Assembly: GCA_900769665.1 (NCBI GenBank)
Contig: CAAGHL010000016.1
Coordinates: 1 to 55,265 of the forward strand
DNA length: 55,265 bases
Origin: Clostridia bacterium
Lineage (GTDB): Bacteria; Bacillota; Clostridia; Christensenellales; CAG-314
Direction: 5' to 3'
A program made the translations under genes and the position numbers. Every line of letters begins with the position of its first letter. Within the stretch, counting starts at the first letter, position 1. Positions 43,703 through 52,253 of the stretch are shown piece by piece. Under the pieces are notes generated by a model. That model searched no databases, was not told the origin of the DNA, and saw nothing but the letters and a program-made list of their open reading frames with translations.

Positions 43703-44890
43703 ATGCAGCGCAAAGGTTTCAAGCAACGTGCAAAAGATTTGTGGAATTACTTTTCACTATACGAAAAAATATGGTTTTTCAGCATATTGATACTGGCGGT
43801 GGTGTTCAGTTTCGTCTTCCCCGAGGCGGACGACAACTACAACGTGGTCGACTTTGACAAAAGTGCCTACGTGTCCACTACGGAAAGTTTCGATACGCTG
43901 GATTTCAGCGGTACCGTCGGCGAATTTGTTATCAACGAGATTCGCATCAACGGCAAAGCGGTCAAACTGAAGTGGAACGAGTTTACCGTGGACGGCAGCG
44001 ACCCCGAAACCCTCAAACTGCAATTGCCCGAGGGTACGACGGTTACGGCAAACGACAAACTGTCCTTCTCTCGTTGTTGGCAGGATATCGAGGGCGACGA
44101 CGACGTGTGGTGCGTGTCCCTTGTCAACTCGGCGGGCAACAAGCTGTTTAGCGCGGAAGTTACCATGGAAGACGGCGTTGTCGGCGTGTACACCGTGGAG
44201 GAAAAGTCCGACTACATCGTGCCCGTGCAGTTGGTAACCATATTGTATCTTGTGGACGTTATATTGAACATTGCGTGCGAACTGCTCATTTCCAAGCAAA
44301 GCAAGTGGAACTTTATCGTGTCGCTTGGCGTGGAAGTGACGGAAATCATCGTTTGCATCGTGTGTGCCTACCGTTTTGCAACGTTGGCAACCACATTGCT
44401 GTTTTGGATTCCTGTCGACATTATCAGTTTTGTCGTGTGGAATCGTCACCCCGACGAACAAAAGGAGGAGGTCACCATCGTCAAAAAGCTCACTCCGTGG
44501 CAAGACGTGCTTATCGTGCTTGGCATAGCGGTGTGGACGGTCGGCGTGGGCTACCTGCTTACCTTTATCGATATCCCCGGCGGAGTGTTTGCCAACAATA
44601 CCGTTGCCAAACAAGTGGCGTGCTACCTTGACGCATGCGCTTCGGCTGTGGGCATGGTCAACGGCTTGCTGATACTGTTCCGCTACCGCGAGCAGTGGAT
44701 TGCTTGGTACATTTGCGCCATCATCGAAACCGTCATCAACATTATGGCAGGACAATGGATACTGCTGGTACTGAAACTAGGCTACCTGACCAACACTACC
44801 TACGGCTACATCAAGTGGACGAAATACATCAAGGAGCACAGTGCAAACGCCCAACCCGAACAATCCACACAACCCGTAACGGCGGAGTAG
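43703..44890 (+). CDS. pnuC: PnuC-like nicotinamide riboside transporter with an extracellular insert
   Basis: 395 residues from the ATG at 43703 (AAAGGAGA upstream); the frame is open 33 codons further without a ribosome site. The membrane part matches PnuC: KWNFIVSLGVEVTEIIVCIV, FWIPVDIISFVVWNRH, LDACASAVGMVNGLLILFRY, REQWIAWYICAIIETVINI. It should take up nicotinamide riboside for NAD synthesis. Between TM1 (about 23-40) and TM2 (about 175) there is an extra soluble region of about 130 residues, beta-rich and acidic, that I do not know from the family. It would face the outside. Confidence 0.85.
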   Translation: MQRKGFKQRAKDLWNYFSLYEKIWFFSILILAVVFSFVFPEADDNYNVVDFDKSAYVSTTESFDTLDFSGTVGEFVINEIRINGKAVKLKWNEFTVDGSDPETLKLQLPEGTTVTANDKLSFSRCWQDIEGDDDVWCVSLVNSAGNKLFSAEVTMEDGVVGVYTVEEKSDYIVPVQLVTILYLVDVILNIACELLISKQSKWNFIVSLGVEVTEIIVCIVCAYRFATLATTLLFWIPVDIISFVVWNRHPDEQKEEVTIVKKLTPWQDVLIVLGIAVWTVGVGYLLTFIDIPGGVFANNTVAKQVACYLDACASAVGMVNGLLILFRYREQWIAWYICAIIETVINIMAGQWILLVLKLGYLTNTTYGYIKWTKYIKEHSANAQPEQSTQPVTAE

Positions 44891-44971
44891 GGCATTTGTA
44901 GGTTTGCAACACATTTGGTTGCAGTTGACGATATCATTTCTTGTATGCGGACAAAAATGCGTAAATTTTTG

Positions 44972-44979
44972 ATACGTAT
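44972..44979. promoter_or_regulatory. ATACGTAT motif (site 6)
   Basis: Context TTTTTGATACGTATGC followed by AAAATTTG, between the end of pnuC and the -35 (44990) of the next gene. Confidence 0.4.
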
Positions 44980-44989
44980 GCAAAATTTG

Positions 44990-45018
44990 CTGACAAACAG
45001 TCGCAATTGTGGTATAAT
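44990..45018 (+). promoter_or_regulatory. Promoter of the membrane-protein gene at 45054
   Basis: CTGACA (44990-44995), 17-nt spacer with extended TGG, TATAAT (45013-45018). Confidence 0.7.
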
Positions 45019-45053
45019 AATCACAAATAGTCGAGCGTTTGATTCGGTGAAAA

Positions 45054-45941
45054 ATGAAATTGTTTGAAGAAAAAATACTCGGCGGAGATTCCGTCGAACA
45101 ATTGCCGCATACACGCAAAGAGGCGTTCGCATTCTACGGTAAGCAACAGTTTTGGAAGCTGTTGCTTTGTGGAGCGTTCACCTCTTTATTTTTTGCGCCG
45201 TCGGTGGTGTGGTTGTATGCAATGAACTACGCCAAGGCGCAAGCCGTAGCCGCTCTTGACCCGTCTGCCGCCGACTACGCAACGGTATACGGACAACTGC
45301 TTGTCGGTTGGGCGTTGAAAACATATCTTGTTCTGATACCTCTCCTTGTGTTGTTTTTTGTCGGGTTGGCAGGATTGTTTTCCATTGTCAAGCGCATTTG
45401 TTTCTATCAGTCGAGCAACTACGGAGAGTATTTCAAGGGTATTGCCGCCAATTGGTTGCATTTTGCCGCATGGGGCGTTTTGTTTGGCGTTTCGCTATTT
45501 TTCTTGTGCTTCAATGTTACTTATTACAACGTCAGCAAGCTTTCGCCAGTGGTAAAAGGGTTGTTTGTCGGGCTTGCCGTGGTGCAATTCGTGTTGGTAT
45601 GCGTTGCAACAATGTATTTTGTTACCGGCAACGTTACCTATCGTTACACACTGTGGCAAAGCGTCAAAAATTCGTTTCTGTTGACATTTAACGGTTTGTG
45701 GAAAAACTTGCTGTTTGTCGCGCTGGGACTGTTGCCGTTTGTAGTCGCCCTGTTTGTTCCGTCGCCGTTTCAAACATTGGTTTTGTCCGTTGCAGGGTTG
45801 GTGTACTTCGGCTTTTTGTCGCTATTGTGGACGACCTACTGCCAAGGCGTGTACGACAAAACAATCAATCCCAATCTCGGCGCAGAGTACGTAGGCAAGG
45901 GACTTGCCAAGGTGAGTGACAATGTCGATAATGTTGATTAA
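45054..45941 (+). CDS. Polytopic membrane protein of unknown function
   Basis: 295 residues with about six hydrophobic segments (about 35-55, 85-110, 130-155, 165-190, 215-240, 243-265). The N-terminal 30 residues are polar. In general layout it resembles YesL/DUF624-type membrane proteins, but I see no signature to assign it. GGTGAAAA lies before the ATG; promoter at 44990-45018. Single gene; shares the HAD gene's bidirectional terminator. Confidence 0.78.
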   Translation: MKLFEEKILGGDSVEQLPHTRKEAFAFYGKQQFWKLLLCGAFTSLFFAPSVVWLYAMNYAKAQAVAALDPSAADYATVYGQLLVGWALKTYLVLIPLLVLFFVGLAGLFSIVKRICFYQSSNYGEYFKGIAANWLHFAAWGVLFGVSLFFLCFNVTYYNVSKLSPVVKGLFVGLAVVQFVLVCVATMYFVTGNVTYRYTLWQSVKNSFLLTFNGLWKNLLFVALGLLPFVVALFVPSPFQTLVLSVAGLVYFGFLSLLWTTYCQGVYDKTINPNLGAEYVGKGLAKVSDNVDNVD

Positions 45942-45956
45942 GTGCTAAAAAATCGC

Positions 45957-45964
45957 ATACGTAT
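45957..45964. promoter_or_regulatory. ATACGTAT motif (site 7)
   Basis: Context AAAAAATCGCATACGTAT then ATTAAAATTTGC, 16 bp after the stop of the membrane-protein gene. Confidence 0.4.
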
Positions 45965-46051
45965 ATTAAAATTTGCGACAAAATGATGTGCGAATAAGCA
46001 AAATACAGATGTAAAAGCGGTGCGGATAGCACAAAACGAAATATAAATTTG

Positions 46052-46095
46052 AAATAAAAACGGAGCCTTTGTCAATCAAAGACTCCGTTTTGTAT
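46052..46095. terminator. Bidirectional terminator between the membrane-protein and HAD genes
   Basis: AAAACGGAG/CTCCGTTTT stem with an inner CTTTG/CAAAG; T-rich on both sides. Confidence 0.8.
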
Positions 46096-46147
46096 ATTGC
46101 TTCTGTTTGTGTGTTGCGGTGACGATGGTGAAGTGTCGTCTGTCGGA

Positions 46148-47146
46148 CTACGCTTTGGCGTTTACGTTCTTGATGTAGGCGAGGATTTGGTCGAAGTTGT
46201 CGAAGTACTCGTTGCACAGGGCGCGTGTGCCACTATCGTTGATGTTGCCGCCGTCAAAGCCTATGGTTACGTAGCCTGCCAAGCGCACACTGCATACGCC
46301 TGCGCCGCTGTCCTCTATGCCTAGCACGTGGCAACGGTCGGCTTCGGCAATGCCAAGTCCTACTGCGCCCGTTTCGGCGTACAGCCACGGGTGCGGTTTG
46401 GGGGAAAGCTCGCCGAGCGTCCCAACGCCGCCCTTCATAAGCGGAAAGCCTGCGGAGATTATGCTGTCGTAAAACTCTTTCGGGTCGCCCATGCCAAGCG
46501 TATCGAACGCCGACTTGATTTCGGGGTAGGCTTTTTCGTACAGTCCGCTGGTTACAAGACCGATCTTTATGCCCATGTCCTTCAACGCGTACAAAAACTC
46601 TTTCAGTTTCGGCGACGGCGTAAATGCTCCCACCTTGCCGGTGCCGTTCATTATTGCTTCCATTTCGCGGCGAGTGTGCATAAAGTAGTACTTGCGCGCT
46701 TCTTCGAGGGATTTGGTCGGGCAGTACTTTTCTATACAATACTGCAGGTGTTCCGACACGCTATGCCCGGAAACAAACGGCATGTCGGCTTGCTCCAACT
46801 TGAAGTCGGGTTTGCTGAGCAGCGAAGCGGTGGTTTGCTCGATGATCCAAATCCAAAATTCCTCGCTACGCACGCTTGTTCCGTCAAGGTCCATCAGCAC
46901 GGCGGTTATCGGCGCTTGTACCGCAACGGGTTTCAGTTTGTAGTAGGCAGGGTAGCCTATCGCCGAAGCGACATATGCCAAGGTGTGGTCGGCAAAGCAA
47001 ATAAACTCCACCTTACCGTCGCCCGTGGCGTATACTCCTTGCACTCCGTCTTTGCCGCACTCGAACATCCCGTCGGTGCATTTGTCAAGTTTCTTCAATC
47101 CCAAGTTTTCGTCAAAAGTCCCTAGGTCGGGTATTACGTATTTCAT
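46148..47146 (-). CDS. HAD-superfamily hydrolase with an N-terminal extension
   Basis: 332 residues; AGAGGAC about eight bases before the ATG. HAD motifs are complete: DLDGTSVRSEE (motif I, about 85-95), VTSG (motif II), KPHPW with the motif III Lys, and GIEDSGAGV (motif IV). The helical cap follows motif I, as in the beta-phosphoglucomutase-like subgroup, so a sugar-phosphate or similar phosphatase/mutase role is likely. The first ~80 residues are additional and of unknown role. It lies beside the mannoside regulon but has its own terminator. Confidence 0.85.
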   Translation of the reverse strand: MKYVIPDLGTFDENLGLKKLDKCTDGMFECGKDGVQGVYATGDGKVEFICFADHTLAYVASAIGYPAYYKLKPVAVQAPITAVLMDLDGTSVRSEEFWIWIIEQTTASLLSKPDFKLEQADMPFVSGHSVSEHLQYCIEKYCPTKSLEEARKYYFMHTRREMEAIMNGTGKVGAFTPSPKLKEFLYALKDMGIKIGLVTSGLYEKAYPEIKSAFDTLGMGDPKEFYDSIISAGFPLMKGGVGTLGELSPKPHPWLYAETGAVGLGIAEADRCHVLGIEDSGAGVCSVRLAGYVTIGFDGGNINDSGTRALCNEYFDNFDQILAYIKNVNAKA

Positions 47147-47260
47147 TGTCAGTCCTCTTTTTATATATGTAGGTTTGTTTGCCGTATTTTGCCCGGCTTA
47201 TTGGTTGGCAAATCGGCAGGTTAAATTATTGCTGATATTATACACGATACGGCTTGTTTT

Positions 47261-47311
47261 GTAAACAAAACTACCACAAAACGTCCTTTTGCGGTCGCTT
47301 TGTGGCAGTTT
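47261..47311 (-). terminator. Probable terminator of the GH38-like gene
   Basis: AAACTACCACAAA pairs with TTTGTGGCAGTTT (one mismatch) around a loop, followed on the minus strand by TTTTGTTT. Confidence 0.55.
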
Positions 47312-47393
47312 GTGTAAGCAAAGCCAATTGCTTGTAGGGTTTCGGTCGGTTGTCGCACGCGCAAAAACGATTAGAGGTGACTAGACAAATATG

Positions 47394-50225
47394 TTATTTC
47401 AGTTTCAGTACAAAGGTTTCTATCTTCTTTGCGCCGATGTCTAGCGACCACTGTTTGCCGTCGAAGTTTGTTTCCTCAATGGGATGCTCGTTTAGTTGCG
47501 TGCGTGTGACGCTTGCCACGGGCAAAATGGTTTGTATGGTAAGTGGCAAAGTTTCGTTGGTGGTGTTGTACACACGCAATGTCAGTCCGTCGCCGTTTTC
47601 CGCTTGCTTCAGTGCGCTTGTCATCACCTTGCCTTCTTGGCTGAAGGTGAAGAAGCTTGCGGTGTCGGGCAGTTCGCCCTCTACGCTGACGCCTTGGATG
47701 GCTTTTAGGGGTACTTTTGCCGCATAAGCCGTGTTCCAAACGTGCGCCGCCTCGAAGTTTCCTTGGTGGGGGTACAGGCACATTTCGTAGGTCATTTTGC
47801 CGAAACTGTGTTGTCCCGTGTATTGGTCGAGTTCCTCGTAGGTCATCTTGCCGTTTGCCGTCATGTAGGCGCGCTGCGTGCGGATGAGGGTAATCTTGAC
47901 TGTGCGTTGTTCGTCGTCGTCCACTTCGTACTCACGCAAGCCCTTGGTCATCACTGCAAAGCCTACTTTGCCGTCGCTGACGTCCACAAAGTTTTGCATG
48001 GGTTGGAAGGGCAAAAACTTGTCGAAGTTGTCCTTTGTATCGCGGTGGTTGATGGTGCGGTGTGCAACGTCCCATGCGCTTTCGCAGTCCACCCAGTCCG
48101 CCGCAGTAACGCCGCTGGGGAAGTTGACTACCAACTTGTGGTCGCGTATTTCGTTGTTGAGTGTGGTCTTGATGCGTAGGAACTTTGCGCCCTTCTCCAG
48201 CGTCAACCAAGTGGTGATGTGCAGAGGCTTAAATCCGCGGCTACGGTCGTTGCCGTCGATGGTCGCTTCGGCAGGCAAGTCCACCGTTACGTCGATTTTG
48301 TACGTGCCCCTGAGTTCGTTGCTTTCCGTCATGGTGACGGTGGCGGCGCTACCGAGGGTGGTGTAGGTTGCGTTGCGCTTGGGTTTGACGGAGATGTGTG
48401 CCGAACCTACTTCGCCGTCATCGGTAAAGTAAAGTTGCTTGGGCATTACCCGTCCCGTGATTTTGTCCGTCAAGTCAAACGTGCCGTTGCTGTTGATTGT
48501 AACCTTGACAAATTCGTTTTCCAGTACGCCGTTGTCGCGGGCAATCAGCTTGCGGCTAGGCATGATTTGCGGATCGTACTCCAAGTCGGGCTCGCGGAAA
48601 CGAAGCGCATAGGTTTTGTAACCGTTTTGCGGCACTTCGACTTCCACCAAAATGCGTTTGCGGTCGGCGTTGAATTTGATTGCCTTGGTGTCCATTTCGC
48701 GTTCCACACCGATGGCGATGTCGTCGCGAGAAAGCTCTACGTAGGGTACTTTGTCGCCCTTTTCGTCCACGATGTCGTAGAAGTCGCCAACGCTGCTTGC
48801 GCCTCCGACGCCGATGTCCACGGCTTGACCGCCGCCCTTGGGTGTGTCGATGACAACTTCGATTACTTCCTTGCGGCTAAACGGCAAGGTGTTGAATACC
48901 GTCAACGTGTGGTCGGTGGAAAGGAAGTTCTTTGCCGTGTCGATCTTGCCGTACAACGCCACGCAACTACGGTTGGCAACTTCCTCGGCAACGGTCTTTG
49001 CCAAGCTGAAGTTGTACATCATGTCTTCGTGCGCACGGTCTACAGCCGCACCGCAAATGCTGTCGTGAGCGTGACATTTCAGCAAGTACTCCCATGCGCG
49101 GTCGAGGTTGGTGCGAGGGTATTCCTTGCCGAAAGCTTCGGCGTAGCTTGCAAGAGGCTCGGCAATGTTGAGTAGATTGTTTTCGCACTCGTCGTTGAGT
49201 AGTTTAATCTTGATACGACTGCTGTGCGTTGCGCCGAGCAATGCGTTGAAGTTGTTGTACTCCATGGTGGTGTAGCGCAGTTCGCCGTGGTGTACCGCCT
49301 TTTGGTAGCCCTCTACCGACTTTATCTGCGCCATGTAGTCGTCTAGCGAGCATTGCTCGATTTGCACGTCGGGGTAGATTTTGTTCATGTCGGCGATGAG
49401 CTCGGGCAGGTACTTGTACGGCTCGTCGTTGTCTTCCATGTTTAAGGCAAGTATGTGGTTGCCGATTGCGTAAGGTTCGGCTTGCGCAAGAAGGTTGTCT
49501 AGCGCGCTCTTTTGCACCTTTGCGTCGTGTATGTAGTCGAAGTCCTCGTGAAGAAGAGTAAATGCCTTTTCGTAGCTTTGCTTGTCCGCCATGTGTACGG
49601 GGATTTGACTGCGGTTGTATGTGTAGGTAAGGTCCTTTTGCCCCTTGCCAAGCACTGCGGGACCGTGCACGTAGAAGAACCAGTTGGTACGGGTCACTTC
49701 GTCGAAGGTGCGCAATGTGTCAATGGTGGTGCCGTCCGCGCCTACCCAAGTAAACAGCGGCGTAAGTACGTGCTTGTTTGTGCCGCGGTAGAAGATAGCG
49801 TCGGTGATGTCAAAACCGCGGTAAAGTTGCGGCAGTTGGCTGGGTTGTCCGTAGCTTGTGGCGGTGTAGCCGGATTTCATTCCGCCACCGAGTTCCGTTG
49901 CCATGCGGTGACCCCACAACAGGTTACGCACAAGGCTTTCCGGCGCAACGGTGTTGGTTTCGGGCAGGGTGTACCAATTTACCACAAACATGCGCTTTGC
50001 CTTGATGAGGTCGATGATGCGTTGTTTGTTTTCGGGACGGATGGTCAAGTAGTCCTCGATGACGATTGTGCCGCCGTCCACGCAAAAGTACTTGTATTGA
50101 GGTTTGGTTTCCAACAGGTTGATGATGTTGTCCATCAAGTCTACAAGTCGCAGTTTGCTTTGCTCGGCGGTGTGTCGCCACTCTCTGTCCCAGTGAGTTC
50201 CGTTGATTAGGTGAATTTTTTTCAT
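47394..50225 (-). CDS. GH38-family alpha-mannosidase-like protein
   Basis: 943 residues from the ATG at 50225 (GAGG seven bases upstream); the frame runs 37 codons further into the regulatory region. Zinc motif H-x-D is present in GTHWDREW (His11, Asp13), and the later His ligand in CHAHDSICG. Bacterial GH38 enzymes have P-D-S-F-G at the nucleophile; here the stretch is SGYTATSYGQPSQLPQL, so the nucleophile/zinc ligand Asp appears to be Thr123. The C-terminal beta domains are complete (YRGTNKHV, NMEDNDEPYKYLPELI, MTYEMCLYPHQG). It may act on mannosides or be altered in activity. Controlled by LacI-type operators with the divergent gene at 50399. Confidence 0.88.
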   Translation of the reverse strand: MKKIHLINGTHWDREWRHTAEQSKLRLVDLMDNIINLLETKPQYKYFCVDGGTIVIEDYLTIRPENKQRIIDLIKAKRMFVVNWYTLPETNTVAPESLVRNLLWGHRMATELGGGMKSGYTATSYGQPSQLPQLYRGFDITDAIFYRGTNKHVLTPLFTWVGADGTTIDTLRTFDEVTRTNWFFYVHGPAVLGKGQKDLTYTYNRSQIPVHMADKQSYEKAFTLLHEDFDYIHDAKVQKSALDNLLAQAEPYAIGNHILALNMEDNDEPYKYLPELIADMNKIYPDVQIEQCSLDDYMAQIKSVEGYQKAVHHGELRYTTMEYNNFNALLGATHSSRIKIKLLNDECENNLLNIAEPLASYAEAFGKEYPRTNLDRAWEYLLKCHAHDSICGAAVDRAHEDMMYNFSLAKTVAEEVANRSCVALYGKIDTAKNFLSTDHTLTVFNTLPFSRKEVIEVVIDTPKGGGQAVDIGVGGASSVGDFYDIVDEKGDKVPYVELSRDDIAIGVEREMDTKAIKFNADRKRILVEVEVPQNGYKTYALRFREPDLEYDPQIMPSRKLIARDNGVLENEFVKVTINSNGTFDLTDKITGRVMPKQLYFTDDGEVGSAHISVKPKRNATYTTLGSAATVTMTESNELRGTYKIDVTVDLPAEATIDGNDRSRGFKPLHITTWLTLEKGAKFLRIKTTLNNEIRDHKLVVNFPSGVTAADWVDCESAWDVAHRTINHRDTKDNFDKFLPFQPMQNFVDVSDGKVGFAVMTKGLREYEVDDDEQRTVKITLIRTQRAYMTANGKMTYEELDQYTGQHSFGKMTYEMCLYPHQGNFEAAHVWNTAYAAKVPLKAIQGVSVEGELPDTASFFTFSQEGKVMTSALKQAENGDGLTLRVYNTTNETLPLTIQTILPVASVTRTQLNEHPIEETNFDGKQWSLDIGAKKIETFVLKLK

Positions 50226-50245
50226 AGATACCTCGAAAAAATGTG

Positions 50246-50261
50246 AAAAAATCGGTTTTCT
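50246..50261 (-). promoter_or_regulatory. LacI-type operator O1 (GH38-like gene)
   Basis: AAAAAATCGGTTTTCT, centred on CG, overlapping the predicted start site of the minus-strand promoter (-35 TTTACA 50296-50291, 17-nt spacer, -10 TATCAT 50273-50268). Confidence 0.75.
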
Positions 50262-50267
50262 GAATGT

Positions 50268-50296
50268 ATGATACCACACAAATTGTCGATTGTAAA
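50268..50296 (-). promoter_or_regulatory. Promoter of the GH38-like gene
   Basis: Minus strand TTTACA (50296-50291), 17-nt spacer, TATCAT (50273-50268). Confidence 0.65.
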
Positions 50297-50299
50297 GAG

Positions 50300-50315
50300 A
50301 AAAAAACGATTTTCT
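50300..50315. promoter_or_regulatory. LacI-type operator O2 (between the divergent promoters)
   Basis: AAAAAAACGATTTTCT, next to the -35 of the GH38-like promoter. Confidence 0.6.
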
Positions 50316-50341
50316 TTGTGAATTTTTTTTGCTCAAAGGTA

Positions 50342-50370
50342 TTTACAAGGCGGCTTTCGTATGTTAAAAT
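50342..50370 (+). promoter_or_regulatory. Promoter of the GxGYxYP gene
   Basis: TTTACA (50342-50347), 17-nt spacer, TAAAAT (50365-50370). Confidence 0.65.
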
Positions 50371-50374
50371 GACA

Positions 50375-50390
50375 AGAAAACCGATTTTTG
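50375..50390 (+). promoter_or_regulatory. LacI-type operator O3 (GxGYxYP gene)
   Basis: AGAAAACCGATTTTTG, overlapping the predicted start site and ending just before the ribosome site GGAGGG. Confidence 0.75.
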
Positions 50391-50398
50391 GAGGGTTT

Positions 50399-51883
50399 AT
50401 GGTGTACGTTTTGAATTTCTCTGTCATGACCGACGAGGAAAAAGCCGTCGCGGTGTGTTTGCAAGGCATTGTCAACCGCACCGAGAAGAGCATTGTGATA
50501 GACGTCGACAACTACATGAGCTACGTTACCGACAGCGTCAGGGTGTACACGGACGTGTACGAAGCGACGAAAAAGTTTTTGCCCAAGCTTAGAGGTATGG
50601 CGTTGTACAAGTTGGACAGCCACGACGTAGGCATAAATATGGCGGCAACGTATGCGGCGGTCAACGACGTGTTGGGCGTGCCGGATGTGCTTGCGGACAG
50701 GTTTGCCGATATGGGACTTGCCGTCAAGGCGGATTTTAGAAAGATAGTCGGCACTAACGCCGAGCGGCAAAAGGTCGTGTTTGACAGGTGCTACGACAAG
50801 TTGAACAAAAACGGCTTGGTACACCAAGTTGTCAACGGGGACAACTTCCACATCAGACTGCGCGACCTAAGCATATGTAACGGGTGGGCGTGCGTGTACA
50901 CGGGCGAGAGCGACGAAGATAGGCGGTTTCGCAAGTACGTGTTGGGCAAGTTGGACTGCAACATACCGGTGTACGGATGGAACGACGACGAGATTGCATT
51001 TATACGAGATATTTCGGAGTACGGCGACTACGCTTTGCCGTCCGATTGGTCGATGAACCACAGCTATTTCGAAGCGAGCAACGCAACGTTGAAGCAACGC
51101 ATACACGGCGAAGTGGACACCGTTGCGCCAAACAAGCACTATGTGGCGTTGGTGGTGTCCGACGGAGATAACATACAGTGGTTGGAGCGGAATTTTTCTC
51201 TGCCCGATGGGAGCTTCGGTCAACGCCTTGCCACAAATTGCAATTACAAGATGAGTTGGACGTTTTCGCCCAGTCTTGTCAAGATTTGCCCCGACGGCGC
51301 ACGGCATATATTTGCCTCGGCAAAGAAGGACTACTTCGTGTCGGGGGTGTCGGGCGTGGGATATGCCAACGCATTGCGCTATCCGCGCGAGCATTTGGAC
51401 GAGTTTACACGGCAAACGGCGGAAGCAATGGCGCGGTCGGATCTGTCGGTGGTGACGCTGTTGGACAACGTTGCCGATACGGAAGACGTCGACTACGTTG
51501 CGGATAGACTGCATGCGTACACGAGGTTTGACAACATTGACGGCGGCGTGTGGGAGCTTGACCCCGACCGGTACGGTAGCGGCAAGGGACGTATATTTTG
51601 GAGCGACGGCAAACCGTTTGTTTCGGTGCGGTTTACCATGTGGTACCCGACGGGCAACCCTGTCGACGTAAATAAAGAGTGGTTGGAAAACATGGCGGAA
51701 CAGGTAAACGCTATGCCCGTTGCGCCGGAAAGCGAGGACGGGTACACGGTGGTAAACGTGCATCCTTGGACGATGAGCCAAGCCGACGTGGACTACTTTG
51801 TAAGTAAGTTGGACGGGGACAAGGTGGAACTTGTCTACGCCGACGAACTGATAAAATTGGTCAAGAACAACGTAAAAAGATAG
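50399..51883 (+). CDS. GxGYxYP-domain protein (putative glycoside hydrolase)
   Basis: 494 residues from the ATG at 50399 (GGAGGG upstream); upstream in-frame starts lie in the operator region. No signal peptide, so probably cytoplasmic. An N-terminal domain (YVLNFSVMTDEEKAVAVCLQGIVNR) is followed by the core with GDNIQW, MSWTFSPSL and the signature SGVSGVGYANALRYP (about 345-359), matching the GxGYxYP family that occurs in carbohydrate gene clusters and is predicted to be a glycosidase. It is divergent from the GH38-like gene and shares its operator set, so it should act in the same pathway. No enzymatic activity of the family is known to me. Confidence 0.85.
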   Translation: MVYVLNFSVMTDEEKAVAVCLQGIVNRTEKSIVIDVDNYMSYVTDSVRVYTDVYEATKKFLPKLRGMALYKLDSHDVGINMAATYAAVNDVLGVPDVLADRFADMGLAVKADFRKIVGTNAERQKVVFDRCYDKLNKNGLVHQVVNGDNFHIRLRDLSICNGWACVYTGESDEDRRFRKYVLGKLDCNIPVYGWNDDEIAFIRDISEYGDYALPSDWSMNHSYFEASNATLKQRIHGEVDTVAPNKHYVALVVSDGDNIQWLERNFSLPDGSFGQRLATNCNYKMSWTFSPSLVKICPDGARHIFASAKKDYFVSGVSGVGYANALRYPREHLDEFTRQTAEAMARSDLSVVTLLDNVADTEDVDYVADRLHAYTRFDNIDGGVWELDPDRYGSGKGRIFWSDGKPFVSVRFTMWYPTGNPVDVNKEWLENMAEQVNAMPVAPESEDGYTVVNVHPWTMSQADVDYFVSKLDGDKVELVYADELIKLVKNNVKR

Positions 51884-51910
51884 TTTGCGCACCCATTGAC
51901 TGTTTTAGCA

Positions 51911-51940
51911 TTGACTATTTTGCAAAAACTGTGCTATACT
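51911..51940 (+). promoter_or_regulatory. Promoter upstream of the lacI-type gene
   Basis: TTGACT (51911-51916), 18-nt spacer, TATACT (51935-51940), with another TTGACT just upstream. The leader to 52254 is about 305 nt and holds the direct repeat. No AGAAAA..CG..TTTTCT operator is seen here. Confidence 0.6.
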
Positions 51941-51971
51941 GCTAACACAATATATCGCTGTCTTATATAGA

Positions 51972-52180
51972 TTAGCGACACAAATCATTTCTCAAAAAAA
52001 ACTTTTCTCTCTCACTCCCCTACCCAAAGCTTTGGGAAGGCACGGGTCGTGCACCCACTAGTTGTGTGCTTGATTGTTAGCTAAAATAAAGTATTAGGCA
52101 TTGCAACGTAATTAGCGACACAAATCGTATCTTAAAAAAAACTTTTCTCCCTTACCTCTACCCAAAGTTTTTGGGGAGGG
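51972..52180. repeat. Direct repeat upstream of the lacI-type gene
   Basis: Two ~70-bp copies (51972-52041 and 52112-52180) sharing ATTAGCGACACAAATC, AAAAAAAACTTTTCTC and CTACCCAAAG.TTTGGG. A shorter relative lies at 14463-14500 (TTACCCAAAGCTTTGGG). Confidence 0.65.
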
Positions 52181-52253
52181 GTATTGGGAGGGAACTTTTT
52201 TCAAAAAGTCCCTCCCCATAAAAAAAAACAACCCAAAAATAAAGAGGAAACTA

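Noticed and set aside
43757..44755. 332-codon minus-strand frame over pnuC
   Set aside because: His/Asp-rich shadow of the membrane-protein coding strand.
50867..51892. 341-codon minus-strand frame over the GxGYxYP gene
   Set aside because: Shadow frame with no ribosome site and no motif.
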